64,000 nucleotides of DNA from Prevotella sp. Lineage in GTDB: Bacteria; Bacteroidota; Bacteroidia; Bacteroidales; Bacteroidaceae. The position numbers were made by a program, and so were the translations under genes. Below are positions 1 to 9,300 of this stretch, one piece after another. The first letter of the stretch is position 1. The number at the start of each line of letters is the position of its first letter. The notes under the pieces are model-generated. The model was not told the DNA's origin. It searched no databases and saw nothing but the letters and a program-made list of their open reading frames with translations. The DNA lies in the NCBI GenBank assembly GCA_017554145.1, contig JAFZIZ010000013.1, forward strand, positions 1-64,000, in the 5' to 3' direction.

Positions 1-2
1 CA

Positions 3-30
3 GATGATAGATGATAGATGATAGATGATA
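3..30. repeat. Heptamer array, GATGATA type, 4 perfect units
   Basis: Four exact GATGATA copies at the window start, downstream of the 87-971 gene. Confidence 0.93.
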
Positions 31-50
31 ATTACTTCAAGTGCTCGTCT

Positions 51-85
51 AACTGTTATCTATTAATTTTTATCTATTAACTACC
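51..85. repeat. Heptamer array, ATCTATT type, 5 units
   Basis: AACTGTT, ATCTATT, AATTTTT, ATCTATT and AACTACC in register, ending one base before the stop codon of the fimbrial lipoprotein gene. Confidence 0.8.
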
Positions 86-86
86 A

Positions 87-971
87 TTAGAAGTTTTGGT
101 TATAGTCGGGGAGCCAGTCAGTGTCAAGGAGGAAATTGGTGGAGGCACTGGTGGTGTAGAGAGTGCCTGAGAGTTTCGTGGTGCGATTACGCTTGAAGGG
201 AACGTCGCTAACGACCTTATGGGAGATGGAGGTTCCCTGAGCGTCGAGGACATCGATGGTCACATTCATGGTCTGCTCGTCTTCAGCGAGGAAGACATAA
301 CCAACGGAACTGGAGGTGGCACCTACGGCTGTACCGATATTCACCGTACTAGTGGAGCCTGTATTGATGGTGGCGAGACCTGTGGTCGGGCTGAAGGCTT
401 TGCCTCCAGCAGAGAAGGTCATGCGCACCTTGCTGGCATTGGCCGTCTTGACATCGGTGGAGAGTACCATCAACTTGGTCATTATGCGGTTGAGGGTCGC
501 ACTGAGTTCTACCGCATTAGTGCTCGTGATGTTCACCTCTTCCACACCTGCGAAGGTCTCACGCACATCACCTGTGGTGAATGCTGCTTGGTTGGGACTG
601 GTGAGGACGAGAGCATCATCGTCGTATAATGTGTAACCCAGAACTACCATCGTGTAACTGCCCATCGGCAATTCGAGACTAAAGTCTCCAAAGGTGGTAT
701 ATGTTGTTGCGTCAGTACGCAGCTGAGTAGTCTTATATTGTTCTGTACCTGTTCCCGTGTAGAAAGCCAGTGTAATGGCTTTTACGCCGGTATAGTGTTC
801 TACTGTCTCCTGCGCTCTGGCGCTTGCATACTCCTCCATGGAGATGGAGAAGTCGTTGACATGGACTGTTACAGGTACTAATTGCTCGTTATCGTTATCC
901 AGCATCTCTTTATCTTTGCTGCAGCTTGCTGCAAGCAGGGTTAAGCCTATTGAAAATAAATATTTTTTCAT
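87..971 (-). CDS. FimB/Mfa2-like fimbrial lipoprotein
   Basis: Probable surface lipoprotein of the FimB/Mfa2 fimbrial-subunit type (294 aa). An N-terminal signal segment ends in a lipobox with the lipidated Cys at residue 17 (LLAASC). The rest is beta-rich, with a C-terminal VPFKRNRTTKLSG stretch typical of this family, where a short strand precedes a conserved 'KRN.xT' turn. It follows a paralogous gene (996-1844) by 24 bp, so the two are probably cotranscribed. Family members anchor or regulate the length of fimbriae in Bacteroidales; here the role is inferred only from family resemblance. No fimbrillin (FimA/Mfa1) gene is visible inside the window. Confidence 0.7.
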   Translation of the reverse strand: MKKYLFSIGLTLLAASCSKDKEMLDNDNEQLVPVTVHVNDFSISMEEYASARAQETVEHYTGVKAITLAFYTGTGTEQYKTTQLRTDATTYTTFGDFSLELPMGSYTMVVLGYTLYDDDALVLTSPNQAAFTTGDVRETFAGVEEVNITSTNAVELSATLNRIMTKLMVLSTDVKTANASKVRMTFSAGGKAFSPTTGLATINTGSTSTVNIGTAVGATSSSVGYVFLAEDEQTMNVTIDVLDAQGTSISHKVVSDVPFKRNRTTKLSGTLYTTSASTNFLLDTDWLPDYNQNF

Positions 972-976
972 TTTTA

Positions 977-997
977 TAAAGTTTAAAGTTGATAATT
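977..997. repeat. Heptamer array, TAAAGTT type, 3 units
   Basis: TAAAGTT twice and GATAATT, between the two fimbrial lipoprotein genes. It overlaps the stop codon of the upstream gene. Confidence 0.75.
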
Positions 998-1844
998 AAA
1001 ATGTTAAGTCTATTTCTCCATCCCACTCTGTATTGATTTCTATCTCGATGGTATTCTGAGCACCACTTTGATCGAAATACGGACCAGAAACTTTAGAGAT
1101 GAAGTTTCTCTTGAGTGGGACATCGAACTCTCGTTCATCCAGTTCCTGATCTTGGGCATCGAGTGCTGTCACCTTCAGATGGATGGTTCCCTCCGTATCG
1201 TGGAGGAACGTATAGAGGTCGAACTGTTTCTGACCTGCGGAGACATCGAAAGTCATCTCCTGTTTGCTGTTGACACTGCCTAATCCCGTGTATGCATTGA
1301 AAGCACCACTACCTCCGGTATAGTAGAACCGCATCTTAGCCACTTGCTCGGGATAGTCGTCTGTGATGACAAAGCGGCAAAGTGCCACAATACGATCCAA
1401 AGAGGCGTTGAGTGTTTGTTGCTGGTCAGTCAGCGTCGTCTCATGGCTGTAAAGGAACGTGTCCGTAAAGCCTTGTGAATTCTTGAACTGTACCCGAGTG
1501 GGATCTGTCATCGTGGGATTACCATCGCTGCTGTGTGCTACGACTACCACCTGATAGTCACCCTCGGGCAACAGGAAGTAAGCAGTACCAAAATGCTCAT
1601 CAACCACCTGTTGATTGATTTGTTTGACACGATTACGATCGACATCATAGATGGCGAAGTTGAGTCGCGTGCAAACCTCGGAGGCTGCCGTACGAAGCGG
1701 TGCGAAGGGCATCTGTTCCATTTCGAAGACGTTGATAATCAAGTTGGCCTGAGCCTCCTCGAATTCTTCTTCGTCCTCTAAAAGTTTTTTTTCACAAGAG
1801 AACAGCATCATGAGGGCACATCCTATTAAAAACAATCTATTCAT
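996..1844 (-). CDS. FimB/Mfa2-like fimbrial lipoprotein (paralogue)
   Basis: Second FimB/Mfa2-like lipoprotein (282 aa from the ATG at 1844). I chose that ATG because it gives a compact signal peptide with lipobox Cys at residue 17 (MLFSCEKK); an ATG 30 bp further upstream would add ten residues unlike a signal peptide. The C-terminal VPLKRNFISKVSG matches the KRN motif of the downstream gene, so the pair arose by duplication. It is preceded by a TAnnTTTG promoter (2029-2036) and an unusually long leader of about 180 nt, so it is probably expressed separately from the polysaccharide module upstream. Confidence 0.7.
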   Translation of the reverse strand: MNRLFLIGCALMMLFSCEKKLLEDEEEFEEAQANLIINVFEMEQMPFAPLRTAASEVCTRLNFAIYDVDRNRVKQINQQVVDEHFGTAYFLLPEGDYQVVVVAHSSDGNPTMTDPTRVQFKNSQGFTDTFLYSHETTLTDQQQTLNASLDRIVALCRFVITDDYPEQVAKMRFYYTGGSGAFNAYTGLGSVNSKQEMTFDVSAGQKQFDLYTFLHDTEGTIHLKVTALDAQDQELDEREFDVPLKRNFISKVSGPYFDQSGAQNTIEIEINTEWDGEIDLTF

Positions 1845-2028
1845 ATTGATTTTAAAATAAATTTTAAAACACACTAATATACACCTTCCCCTTTCCCGTA
1901 GCTACCGTTTTGAAGGACTGCGAGGGACAGGGTTTGAGTTGCCAAAAGGATATAGGTCAACTAGTTACCACCTCTACACGAGGGACAGAGTCCCGTAGAT
2001 TCATTAGGAACCGTGCCCTATAACGCTG
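1845..2028 (-). promoter_or_regulatory. Long potentially structured 5' leader of the fimbrial lipoprotein pair
   Basis: About 180 nt separate the predicted promoter from the ATG at 1844. Read on the minus strand the leader contains a GGGAC-TCT-GTCCC hairpin flanked by CTAC/GTAG pairing, then a GGTAA-CTAG-TT-G-ACC hairpin. The 10-mer CGAGGGACAG (plus strand) occurs twice, at 1921-1930 and 1979-1988. It ends in a purine-rich stretch near the start codon. I cannot match it to a known riboswitch class; a structured regulatory leader is an inference. Confidence 0.4.
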
Positions 2029-2036
2029 CAAAGGTA
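2029..2036 (-). promoter_or_regulatory. TAnnTTTG promoter element for the fimbrial lipoprotein pair
   Basis: Minus-strand TACCTTTG followed by CAGCG, the usual Bacteroidetes -7 element. No clear TTTG is seen about 20 bp upstream. Confidence 0.55.
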
Positions 2037-2111
2037 GTAAAAAAAACTAAATTTACACCTATTTATATAGGAAAAATGTGGAAAAATACAAGAATCTTTC
2101 CGTTTAACCAT

Positions 2112-3209
2112 TTAACTCAATCCAAGCAATGGCTTCAACAGTCCTTCCTTATGGAAAATCGTAGCGGAAGTAGCCAAGAATGCCAAGAAAAGTAAGATGA
2201 ATATAATCTTTCCTCTGGCAGGACCAGCGTTCCTGACAGGTACCGTGGCACCCTGAATAGTCGTAAAAGCTGGGGTCTCCTCCTGCACTTTCGCCTCTGC
2301 CACCTGTAACTGACCAGCAAGTTGACTATATGCATTGTACTGCAACTGCATATCATTCTCCAAATCAGTCAGCTTGGTACGGACAGACTGGAGAACCAGG
2401 TCTTGGTTGGCATCACTGAAGGCAGCATAGCGCTGACGAGCCTTCTCATATCGTTCCTTGGCTTCTCGGAAAAGCTTTTTATTATATTCCAAATCCACCT
2501 TCACTTTCTTGGTACGATACTCGGTAATGAAATCCTGCAGACGAACTTTCACTGAGTCAGCAATCGTTGCAGCAATGAGGGGATCCTGATCGGTCACTTC
2601 TATCGATATCACTGATGTTTTCTTGTCAACATCACAAACGACGTTTCGGCCTATCATGCCAACGACACCTGTCTGTTGACGCGTCAACATAAAGGAATTG
2701 ACCTGATGTTGGTCGGTTATATTACCTGATTGTGGTTTAGACAACAGACTTGAAAGCAATCTGGACGGGGCAGAAAAGACATCACTCCACCAAGGCTTTT
2801 TCCACTCTTTGACTAAATAGTCATAATAGGACATCATACGGGTGGAGTCCTTCTTATGAATTTGAATCTGGAAAAGAGATATCTTGAAATCAACAGATTT
2901 CATCAAATCCGGATAGAGTTGAGGACCGACAGCATCAGAGCCGTTGACAGCTCCTCCACCTAATCCAAACTGACTTGCCAAAGCACGTAAAGAGCTACTA
3001 CCACGGGAACTGGAAGACTCTGGAGCAAGAGTCACCTCACACTTGTAATAGTCAGGTATCGAGAACGCTATTATACAGCCTATGACAAATGTAACTGATA
3101 ATACCTTGTAAAATAAACGCCTGTGTTTCTTTAATGCCTTGAAAAGCATACCAAAGCTAATCCGGGAATCCTCTTGCACCTGTTGTTCTATATTCTGTTG
3201 TTCGTTCAT
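2112..3209 (-). CDS. Wzz/BexC-type polysaccharide chain-length or export protein
   Basis: Inner-membrane polysaccharide co-polymerase of the Wzz family (365 aa). One transmembrane helix lies near residues 34-54, then a large periplasmic part with a long coiled-coil rich in K, E and R (roughly 215-300), and a second helix close to the C-terminus (IIFILLFLAFLATSATIFH). No tyrosine kinase domain is fused. It follows the SLBB outer-membrane export gene, so the two probably form the inner- and outer-membrane parts of one capsule or exopolysaccharide export machine. I start at the ATG at 3209, preceded by an AGAGAAAT stretch; a GTG at 3245, overlapping the upstream stop codon by one base, would add 12 residues. 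Confidence 0.8.
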   Translation of the reverse strand: MNEQQNIEQQVQEDSRISFGMLFKALKKHRRLFYKVLSVTFVIGCIIAFSIPDYYKCEVTLAPESSSSRGSSSLRALASQFGLGGGAVNGSDAVGPQLYPDLMKSVDFKISLFQIQIHKKDSTRMMSYYDYLVKEWKKPWWSDVFSAPSRLLSSLLSKPQSGNITDQHQVNSFMLTRQQTGVVGMIGRNVVCDVDKKTSVISIEVTDQDPLIAATIADSVKVRLQDFITEYRTKKVKVDLEYNKKLFREAKERYEKARQRYAAFSDANQDLVLQSVRTKLTDLENDMQLQYNAYSQLAGQLQVAEAKVQEETPAFTTIQGATVPVRNAGPARGKIIFILLFLAFLATSATIFHKEGLLKPLLGLS

Positions 3210-3244
3210 CGTTATTTCTCTTTGCTTTATGTATTCACACAACA

Positions 3245-5695
3245 CTATTTCTTCGTAAGAACCACTATCATCGTTGCCAACGTCGTCAGGCTTGATCCAA
3301 TCTGAATCAATTGCGTCAAATGAGAGTAATCAACCTTTGCCTTGGTCGGCACAATAATCTCACATCCTGGCTCTATCTTGGTACCATGTCCCACTTGCGC
3401 CATCGTACCATTCTGATAGACAATCCATGTCTTGCTCTTTTTTGCACGGTTGCCAAAACCACCTGCTTGGTTGATATACCACGTATATTTCTTGCCTGGT
3501 TGATAAGCTACCGTATTCGGGTACATCACATTTCCAGAAATCTTCACAACTCCAGTATATTCCGGTACGATAATCTTATCGCCCTCACGCAACACGATAT
3601 CGTATTCGCTACCAGGATTTTCCAATGCCTTATCCAAATAGATACCTACATTATATGTATTCCCAAGATCCAACTGGTCATAATCCACGGTGTCTTTCTC
3701 TTCCGACTGAGCCTTCAATTGTTTGAGCAGGAACTTACGACGAGCCTTCTCGTCATCATTCAACTGACGCTCCAAACGGGCACCCTTAACATAAGCTTCT
3801 GGCGTCACACCACCAGCCATCTTAATAGCATCCGTCAGACGCTGGTTCTTGGTTGCCAAAGTCTGTACACCTTCATAAAGGACCTCTCCTTCAACAGTAA
3901 TATTGCGGGGAGTCCTAAAGCCCGGGCTCCTGCGAACATGCACCACATCATAAGGCTCAAGAACAAAACCAGAAGTACCATCAACTACAAAACCATCCTT
4001 CAGCGAGAAACTATATGTCTTGGCTATCTCTTTGGAAGATGTCCGTGCCTTCGGATCGACAATACGACGAGAGACATCAACTTTCACTGTAGAGGCAGCG
4101 TCGGTCAAACCACCTGCCTGTAATACCAAATCCTCTAATGTCGTATTATCAGCATACTGATAGGTTCCCGGTGACATCACCTCACCTGTGATGGTCAGTG
4201 TACGCTCTGAGCGAAGATCTGTCTGGGTCGGGATAAACAACACATCCTCATTCTTCAATGGGATATCAGGTACTGTCCCTGCCAAAATACCCTTGATATC
4301 AACAGGAATAACCTCCAAACTACGGTCTTCCTTCATACGGTGCATCACACCACGAGCAGTAAAGGCATCCTCGGTAACACCTTCTGCCGCCCGTAACAAC
4401 GTGCGTACAGAAGTGACCTCCTTACCCAACTGATACTGACCTGGACGGAATACAGCACCTTTCACCTCCACCATGTTATCGTAACGATTCAGCATGCCAT
4501 CAACAGTGACCGCATCACCATCCTCTACATGGAAAGAACTCATTTCAAACTCATCGACATTATAGACAGTATAACGCTCGCCACTCTGACGAGTCAGACG
4601 AACAGACTTCTTATAAGCATCACCTGTAAAGCCACCTGCATAATTCAGCAACGTTGCCACTGTCTCATTTTTACGCATCTCATAAAACATCGAGCGCTTC
4701 ACATTACCTGTAATACCTACTAAACAGTCGTAAGGACCGACCTGAATGACATCGTTCTCCTGTAAGCGGATATTACCTGCCAGACGACCATTGAGAATAT
4801 ATTCATAAACATCAACCACCGTTACTAAATTACCATTACGGAATACTTTGATGTTACGGAGTGTACCGAGGTCATTGATGCCGCCTGCCATATACAAAGC
4901 ATGAAATACCGTAGCAAAAGCACTCAGCGTATAAGTACCTGGGACTTTTACTTCACCCATCACATTCACCAGAATGCTACGAGTCTGTCCGACAGAAAGT
5001 TTGATATTACTGCTACTATAACGGGAGCCCAGCGTAGAACGGATTTTCGCATTGGCAGCAGCCACTGTCAGTCCACTGACTTGAATAGGGCCATAGCCTG
5101 GCACCGTCACATCACCATCAGGCGAGATAGTCAACTGCATACTCTTCTGTGAGGCTCCATAAACATCCACTACCACCTGATCGCCAGGACCCAAAACATA
5201 AGTCTGAGGCGAAGCAATATTCATATTCGGCTCAAAAGACAAAGCACGGCGATTAAAGATATCATGACCGAAAATCTTTTTACCAGTACCTTCGTTTACT
5301 TCACTCGTAGCCTGGATATCATGCTCCACTTCGGAGACATCCTCACTGGCATTGGCATAGACTTCACCTGTAGTACCAACCTTTGCCGTATTCAATTCCT
5401 GATTGGTGACATCGTCGGTATTCTGACGCATGCGATTGCTGACTTGATTGCCAGCTCCTGAAGCATTCGCGTCAACACCACTGGCAGAAACACGTTCATC
5501 ATATTGATTACGAACACGACGAATCTGATCAATCGGTACGCCACGCTGCACCAGTTTCGTCACAATCTGTGCCTGACTGGTACCCGCCTTCACCTCTCGT
5601 TTGATGAAATCCGCTACCTGACTGTCCGTCATACCCTGAGCCATCAGACTCAATGTACAGAACGTCAATAAAACCGAAAAAAGTACTTTCTTCAT
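3245..5695 (-). CDS. SLBB-domain polysaccharide export protein (Wza-like)
   Basis: Periplasmic/outer-membrane polysaccharide export protein (816 aa). It has a signal peptide (cleaved after ...LMAQ), then a Poly_export domain around 165-245 beginning LGPGDQVVVDVYG, followed by a long series of SLBB/beta-grasp repeats, each with a pattern like 'GEVxxPGTYxL' (for example near 245, 410, 500 and 600). The C-terminus ends in a hydrophobic helix. It is about twice the length of E. coli Wza because of the extra SLBB units, as usual in Bacteroidetes. It lies between upxY and the Wzz-type gene, in the order found at the start of Bacteroides capsule loci. Confidence 0.88.
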   Translation of the reverse strand: MKKVLFSVLLTFCTLSLMAQGMTDSQVADFIKREVKAGTSQAQIVTKLVQRGVPIDQIRRVRNQYDERVSASGVDANASGAGNQVSNRMRQNTDDVTNQELNTAKVGTTGEVYANASEDVSEVEHDIQATSEVNEGTGKKIFGHDIFNRRALSFEPNMNIASPQTYVLGPGDQVVVDVYGASQKSMQLTISPDGDVTVPGYGPIQVSGLTVAAANAKIRSTLGSRYSSSNIKLSVGQTRSILVNVMGEVKVPGTYTLSAFATVFHALYMAGGINDLGTLRNIKVFRNGNLVTVVDVYEYILNGRLAGNIRLQENDVIQVGPYDCLVGITGNVKRSMFYEMRKNETVATLLNYAGGFTGDAYKKSVRLTRQSGERYTVYNVDEFEMSSFHVEDGDAVTVDGMLNRYDNMVEVKGAVFRPGQYQLGKEVTSVRTLLRAAEGVTEDAFTARGVMHRMKEDRSLEVIPVDIKGILAGTVPDIPLKNEDVLFIPTQTDLRSERTLTITGEVMSPGTYQYADNTTLEDLVLQAGGLTDAASTVKVDVSRRIVDPKARTSSKEIAKTYSFSLKDGFVVDGTSGFVLEPYDVVHVRRSPGFRTPRNITVEGEVLYEGVQTLATKNQRLTDAIKMAGGVTPEAYVKGARLERQLNDDEKARRKFLLKQLKAQSEEKDTVDYDQLDLGNTYNVGIYLDKALENPGSEYDIVLREGDKIIVPEYTGVVKISGNVMYPNTVAYQPGKKYTWYINQAGGFGNRAKKSKTWIVYQNGTMAQVGHGTKIEPGCEIIVPTKAKVDYSHLTQLIQIGSSLTTLATMIVVLTKK

Positions 5696-5702
5696 ATCTG
5701 TC

Positions 5703-5737
5703 TTTAACCTTTAACCTCTAACCTTTAACCTTTATAC
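5703..5737. repeat. Heptamer array, TTTAACC type, 5 units
   Basis: Five 7-bp units in register (TTTAACC, with one TCTAACC and one TTTATAC). It fills the upxY/export-gene junction and contains the upxY stop codon (5732-5734). Confidence 0.9.
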
Positions 5738-6259
5738 CGGCTTACAGTACCAGCGGGAGATGCGCAGCATGACACTTATACTCCCAACCGTCTTGATAAA
5801 CCAGTATTTCTGGTTGCTCTTATGGAGTTTACCGCGAATGCCAGCGAACTGACCATGAATAATCTCCACCTCTTTGCCTGGCTTCACCTCAGCCTCAGAT
5901 GAATCTATAAATTCCACTGGTGTTGTCACGTAGTCAGGATCACAGAGTAATCTAAACTCGCGCATCTCCCGATCAGCAATCTCACAGATATTCTCGTCGC
6001 CCTTGTTCTTCATCAACTGAAGGGGAATCACACAGTCTGCCAATAACCTGCGCAACTCGTCTTCTTGAATGGTTTTCTGCAAGAACACATAGTTATGAAT
6101 CACAGGAGCCAACACCTTACGAGGTTTCGACTCATTGGCAACGACTTTCTCCTTGTAGGTCATTGGAATGAAGTAAGTGAGTCCGTTTTCTTTAAGAAAT
6201 GACCCTACTTCCATCTCCTTCCTATTGAAGGTTCGAATCACGAGCCAACTATTTTCCAT
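5732..6259 (-). CDS. UpxY-type NusG-like transcription antiterminator
   Basis: NusG-family specialised elongation factor (175 aa from the ATG at 6259). The N-terminal NGN-type domain starts WLVIRTFNRKEMEV; near 125-150 there is a KOW-like stretch (PGKEVEIIHGQFAGIRGKL). In Bacteroides, UpxY proteins are encoded first in capsule operons and let polymerase read through the long leader of their own operon. The position directly upstream of the Wza-like and Wzz-like genes fits that role. An upstream in-frame ATG (6346) would add 29 residues translated from promoter and repeat DNA, so I reject it. Confidence 0.85.
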   Translation of the reverse strand: MENSWLVIRTFNRKEMEVGSFLKENGLTYFIPMTYKEKVVANESKPRKVLAPVIHNYVFLQKTIQEDELRRLLADCVIPLQLMKNKGDENICEIADREMREFRLLCDPDYVTTPVEFIDSSEAEVKPGKEVEIIHGQFAGIRGKLHKSNQKYWFIKTVGSISVMLRISRWYCKPV

Positions 6260-6281
6260 CGAGGCATTGCTTAATTGCGTG

Positions 6282-6289
6282 CAAAGGTA
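6282..6289 (-). promoter_or_regulatory. TAnnTTTG promoter of the upxY operon
   Basis: Minus-strand TACCTTTG, 22 bp upstream of the upxY ATG. A heptamer array (6296-6330) begins 6 bp outside it and occupies the place of the -33 element. Confidence 0.7.
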
Positions 6290-6295
6290 ATAAAA

Positions 6296-6330
6296 ATAAT
6301 TGATAATGGATAATGGACAATGGATAATTT
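6296..6330. repeat. Heptamer array, ATAATGG type, 5 units, next to the upxY promoter
   Basis: Units ATAATTG, ATAATGG twice, ACAATGG and ATAATTT in strict 7-bp register. Confidence 0.9.
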
Positions 6331-6352
6331 TTATTTTATTACCCATTTATTT

Positions 6353-9300
6353 CTATTTTATGGATTGGAGGAGGGTCAAAGCGGCTTCAACAGTAGGGAT
6401 GTTGGAGATAAGGAGAGAGCGCCTGCCATGGAGGTCACGGAACTGGCAACGACGAGGATGTTCAGCAACAAAACGAAGGATGGCATCAAAGGCAGGACTT
6501 TGATAAAAGGGACTATCGGGATTGGATACAAACACCAACGTCATACGTCCTTGTTTCAACATGATTTTCTCACAACCTAACTGGCCTGCCACCCGTCGTA
6601 GAGGTACTACACGCATGAGTTCCTCACCCACCTGAGGTACAGGGCCAAAGCGATCAATGAGTCGTGTGCGATAAGCTGCCAATTGCTCATCGGTATGCAG
6701 ATTGTCCAATTCCCGATAGAGCAACATCCGCTCACTGTCAGACGGTACATACTGGTCGGGGAAGTAAAGCTCAAGATCTGACTCCAAAGTGGAGTCGGTA
6801 AAGGTTAAAGGTGAATGGTTAAAGGTTAAAGATTGGGAGCCATAATCCGTGAACCGTGAACCCGTTGATTCCTCATTCCTTAGTTCCTGCATCGCTTGGT
6901 TGAGAATCTTTTGGTAGGTCTCATAACCGAGGTCGGCTATAAAACCAGACTGTTCGGCACCAAGGAGATTACCAGCACCACGAATATCCAAGTCCTGCAT
7001 GGCTATCTGAATACCACTACCCAAGTCGCTGAAGTTCTCCAAAGCCTCTAAGCGACGGCGACTCTCTTGTGGAAGGTCGGCAAGAGGCGGAGCCAAGAGA
7101 TAACAGAATGCCTTGCGGTTGCTACGTCCTACCCTTCCTCGCATCTGATGCAGGTCAGAGAGTCCGAAATGATCAGCCCCATTGATGATAATCGTATTGG
7201 CATTAGGAATATCGATACCATTCTCTATGATAGTTGTAGAAAGCAACACGTCATAATCGTAATTGACAAAATCGAAGATGACCTCTTCGAGTTCATCGGG
7301 CTTCATCTGACCATGCCCCACTGCCACACGAGCCTCCGGCACATAATGATGGATCATATCTGCAATGCGTCGCAAGTCATTGATACGGGGATTGACAAAA
7401 AACACCTGTCCATTACGTGACATCTCGAAATTGATAGCCTCAGTGATAATCTCCGGTCCGAAGGTATGTATCTCTGTATGAATGGGATAGCGGTTAGGCG
7501 GTGGTGTCTGGATGATACTCAGATCACGGGCTCCCAACAGGGAGAACTGGAGGGTACGGGGAATAGGTGTTGCCGTCAATGTCAACGTATCGACACTGGT
7601 CTTCATCTGACGGAGTTTCTCCTTGGTAGAGACACCAAATTTCTGTTCCTCATCGATAATCAGAAGACCGAGGTCTTTAAATTTCACCGTCTTACCAATG
7701 AGTTTATGGGTACCAATCAGAATGTCTATCTTTCCTTCAGCGAGGTCGCTCAGCAATTCTTTAGTCTGTTTGGCAGTACGGGCACGAGTAAGATAATCCA
7801 CTCGTACGGGCAGGTTTTTCAGTCGACTCTTAAATGTCTGGTAATGCTGGTAGGCAAGGACGGTGGTAGGCACTAATACTGCTACCTGTTTGGAATCACA
7901 TGCCGCCTTGAAAGCCGCACGTACTGCTACTTCCGTCTTTCCGAAGCCCACATCACCACATACCAGGCGGTCCATCGGACGAGCCTGTTCCATGTCTGCC
8001 TTTACGTCATTGGTGGCTTTCAACTGGTCGGGCGTATCTTCATAGAGGAATGATGCCTCCAACTCCTGTTGCAGAAAGCTATCAGCACTGAATGCAAAAC
8101 CCTTCTCCCGTTTTCTGGCAGCATAGAGTTTGATAAGGTCACGGGCAATATCCTTGATTTTGGACTTCGTACGCTCCTTCATCCGCTCCCACTGACCTGT
8201 ACCTAACTGGGACAGACGAGGGGGCTCCCCATTATCCTGTGCCTTGTATTTGCTGACCTTATAAAGTGAATGAATGGATACATAGATGGCACCGCCTCCT
8301 TGGTAGATGATCTTAATCATTTCCTGGTAGTGAGGGGTTTTCGTTGAGCGGTTAGCGGTTAGCGATTGGCTATTAGCGATAGGCATTCTAACCAAGCCTC
8401 CGAACTTACCGATACCATGATCTACATGAACCACATAGTCGCCTATCTCAAACTGTTGAATCTCCTTGAGGGTCAGGGCCACCTTACCACTACGTGCCTT
8501 ATCAGAACGAAGACTATACTTATGGAAACGATCAAAGATCTCATGGTCGGTGAAGATCCCTATTTTCAGGTCATGATCAAGGAAACCAGCGTGAAGGGAA
8601 GAGTCAATGTAGTTGACCGAATGTTGAATGTTGAGTGTTGAGTGTTGAGTGAGGATATCTTCCAAGCGTTGGAGTTGTTTTTTGCTATCAGCAAGGACGT
8701 AGAGATGGTAACCTTGGGACTGATAGTCAGAGAAGGTCTCACGAAGCAGATCGAACTGCTTGTGGAATAGGGGTTGTTGGGTGGTATGGAACTCCAACGT
8801 GACATTAGGTTTGGCAGAAGGGCGATGACCAAACTCCACCTTACGGAAAGGAGTCATCTCACTGGTGAACTGCATCCCATTGATTAAGGAAATATCTTGA
8901 CATTCTTGAAAGGTACGGTCAATCGCATCATGAACATACTGGAAGTCCTTGGCGATGATTAAAGTATGAGGTAAGAGGTAAGAAGTAAGAGGTAAGAGAC
9001 TGTCCTTTAACCTTTGTCCTTCGTCCTTTGACAACTCGGGGACGATACTGATTTGGTCACACCTATCGCGGGATAGCTGATCTTCCACCTCAAAGGTACG
9101 GATAGAATCAATGTCATCACCGAAAAAATCTATACGAAAAGGATACTCGCTACTGAAGCTATAGACATCAAGGATAGAGCCTCGCAAAGCAAATTGTCCA
9201 GGTTCATAGACATAATCTACTTCCTGAAATCCGAACTCCCGCAAAGTCTTCGTCACTTCGTCTGTCGCAATGGTCTGTCCCTGCTTTAACACCAATGTCT

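Noticed and set aside
6260-6352. Invertible promoter upstream of upxY, as in Bacteroides capsule loci
   Set aside because: I see no inverted repeats flanking the promoter and no recombinase gene nearby; only a heptamer array is present.
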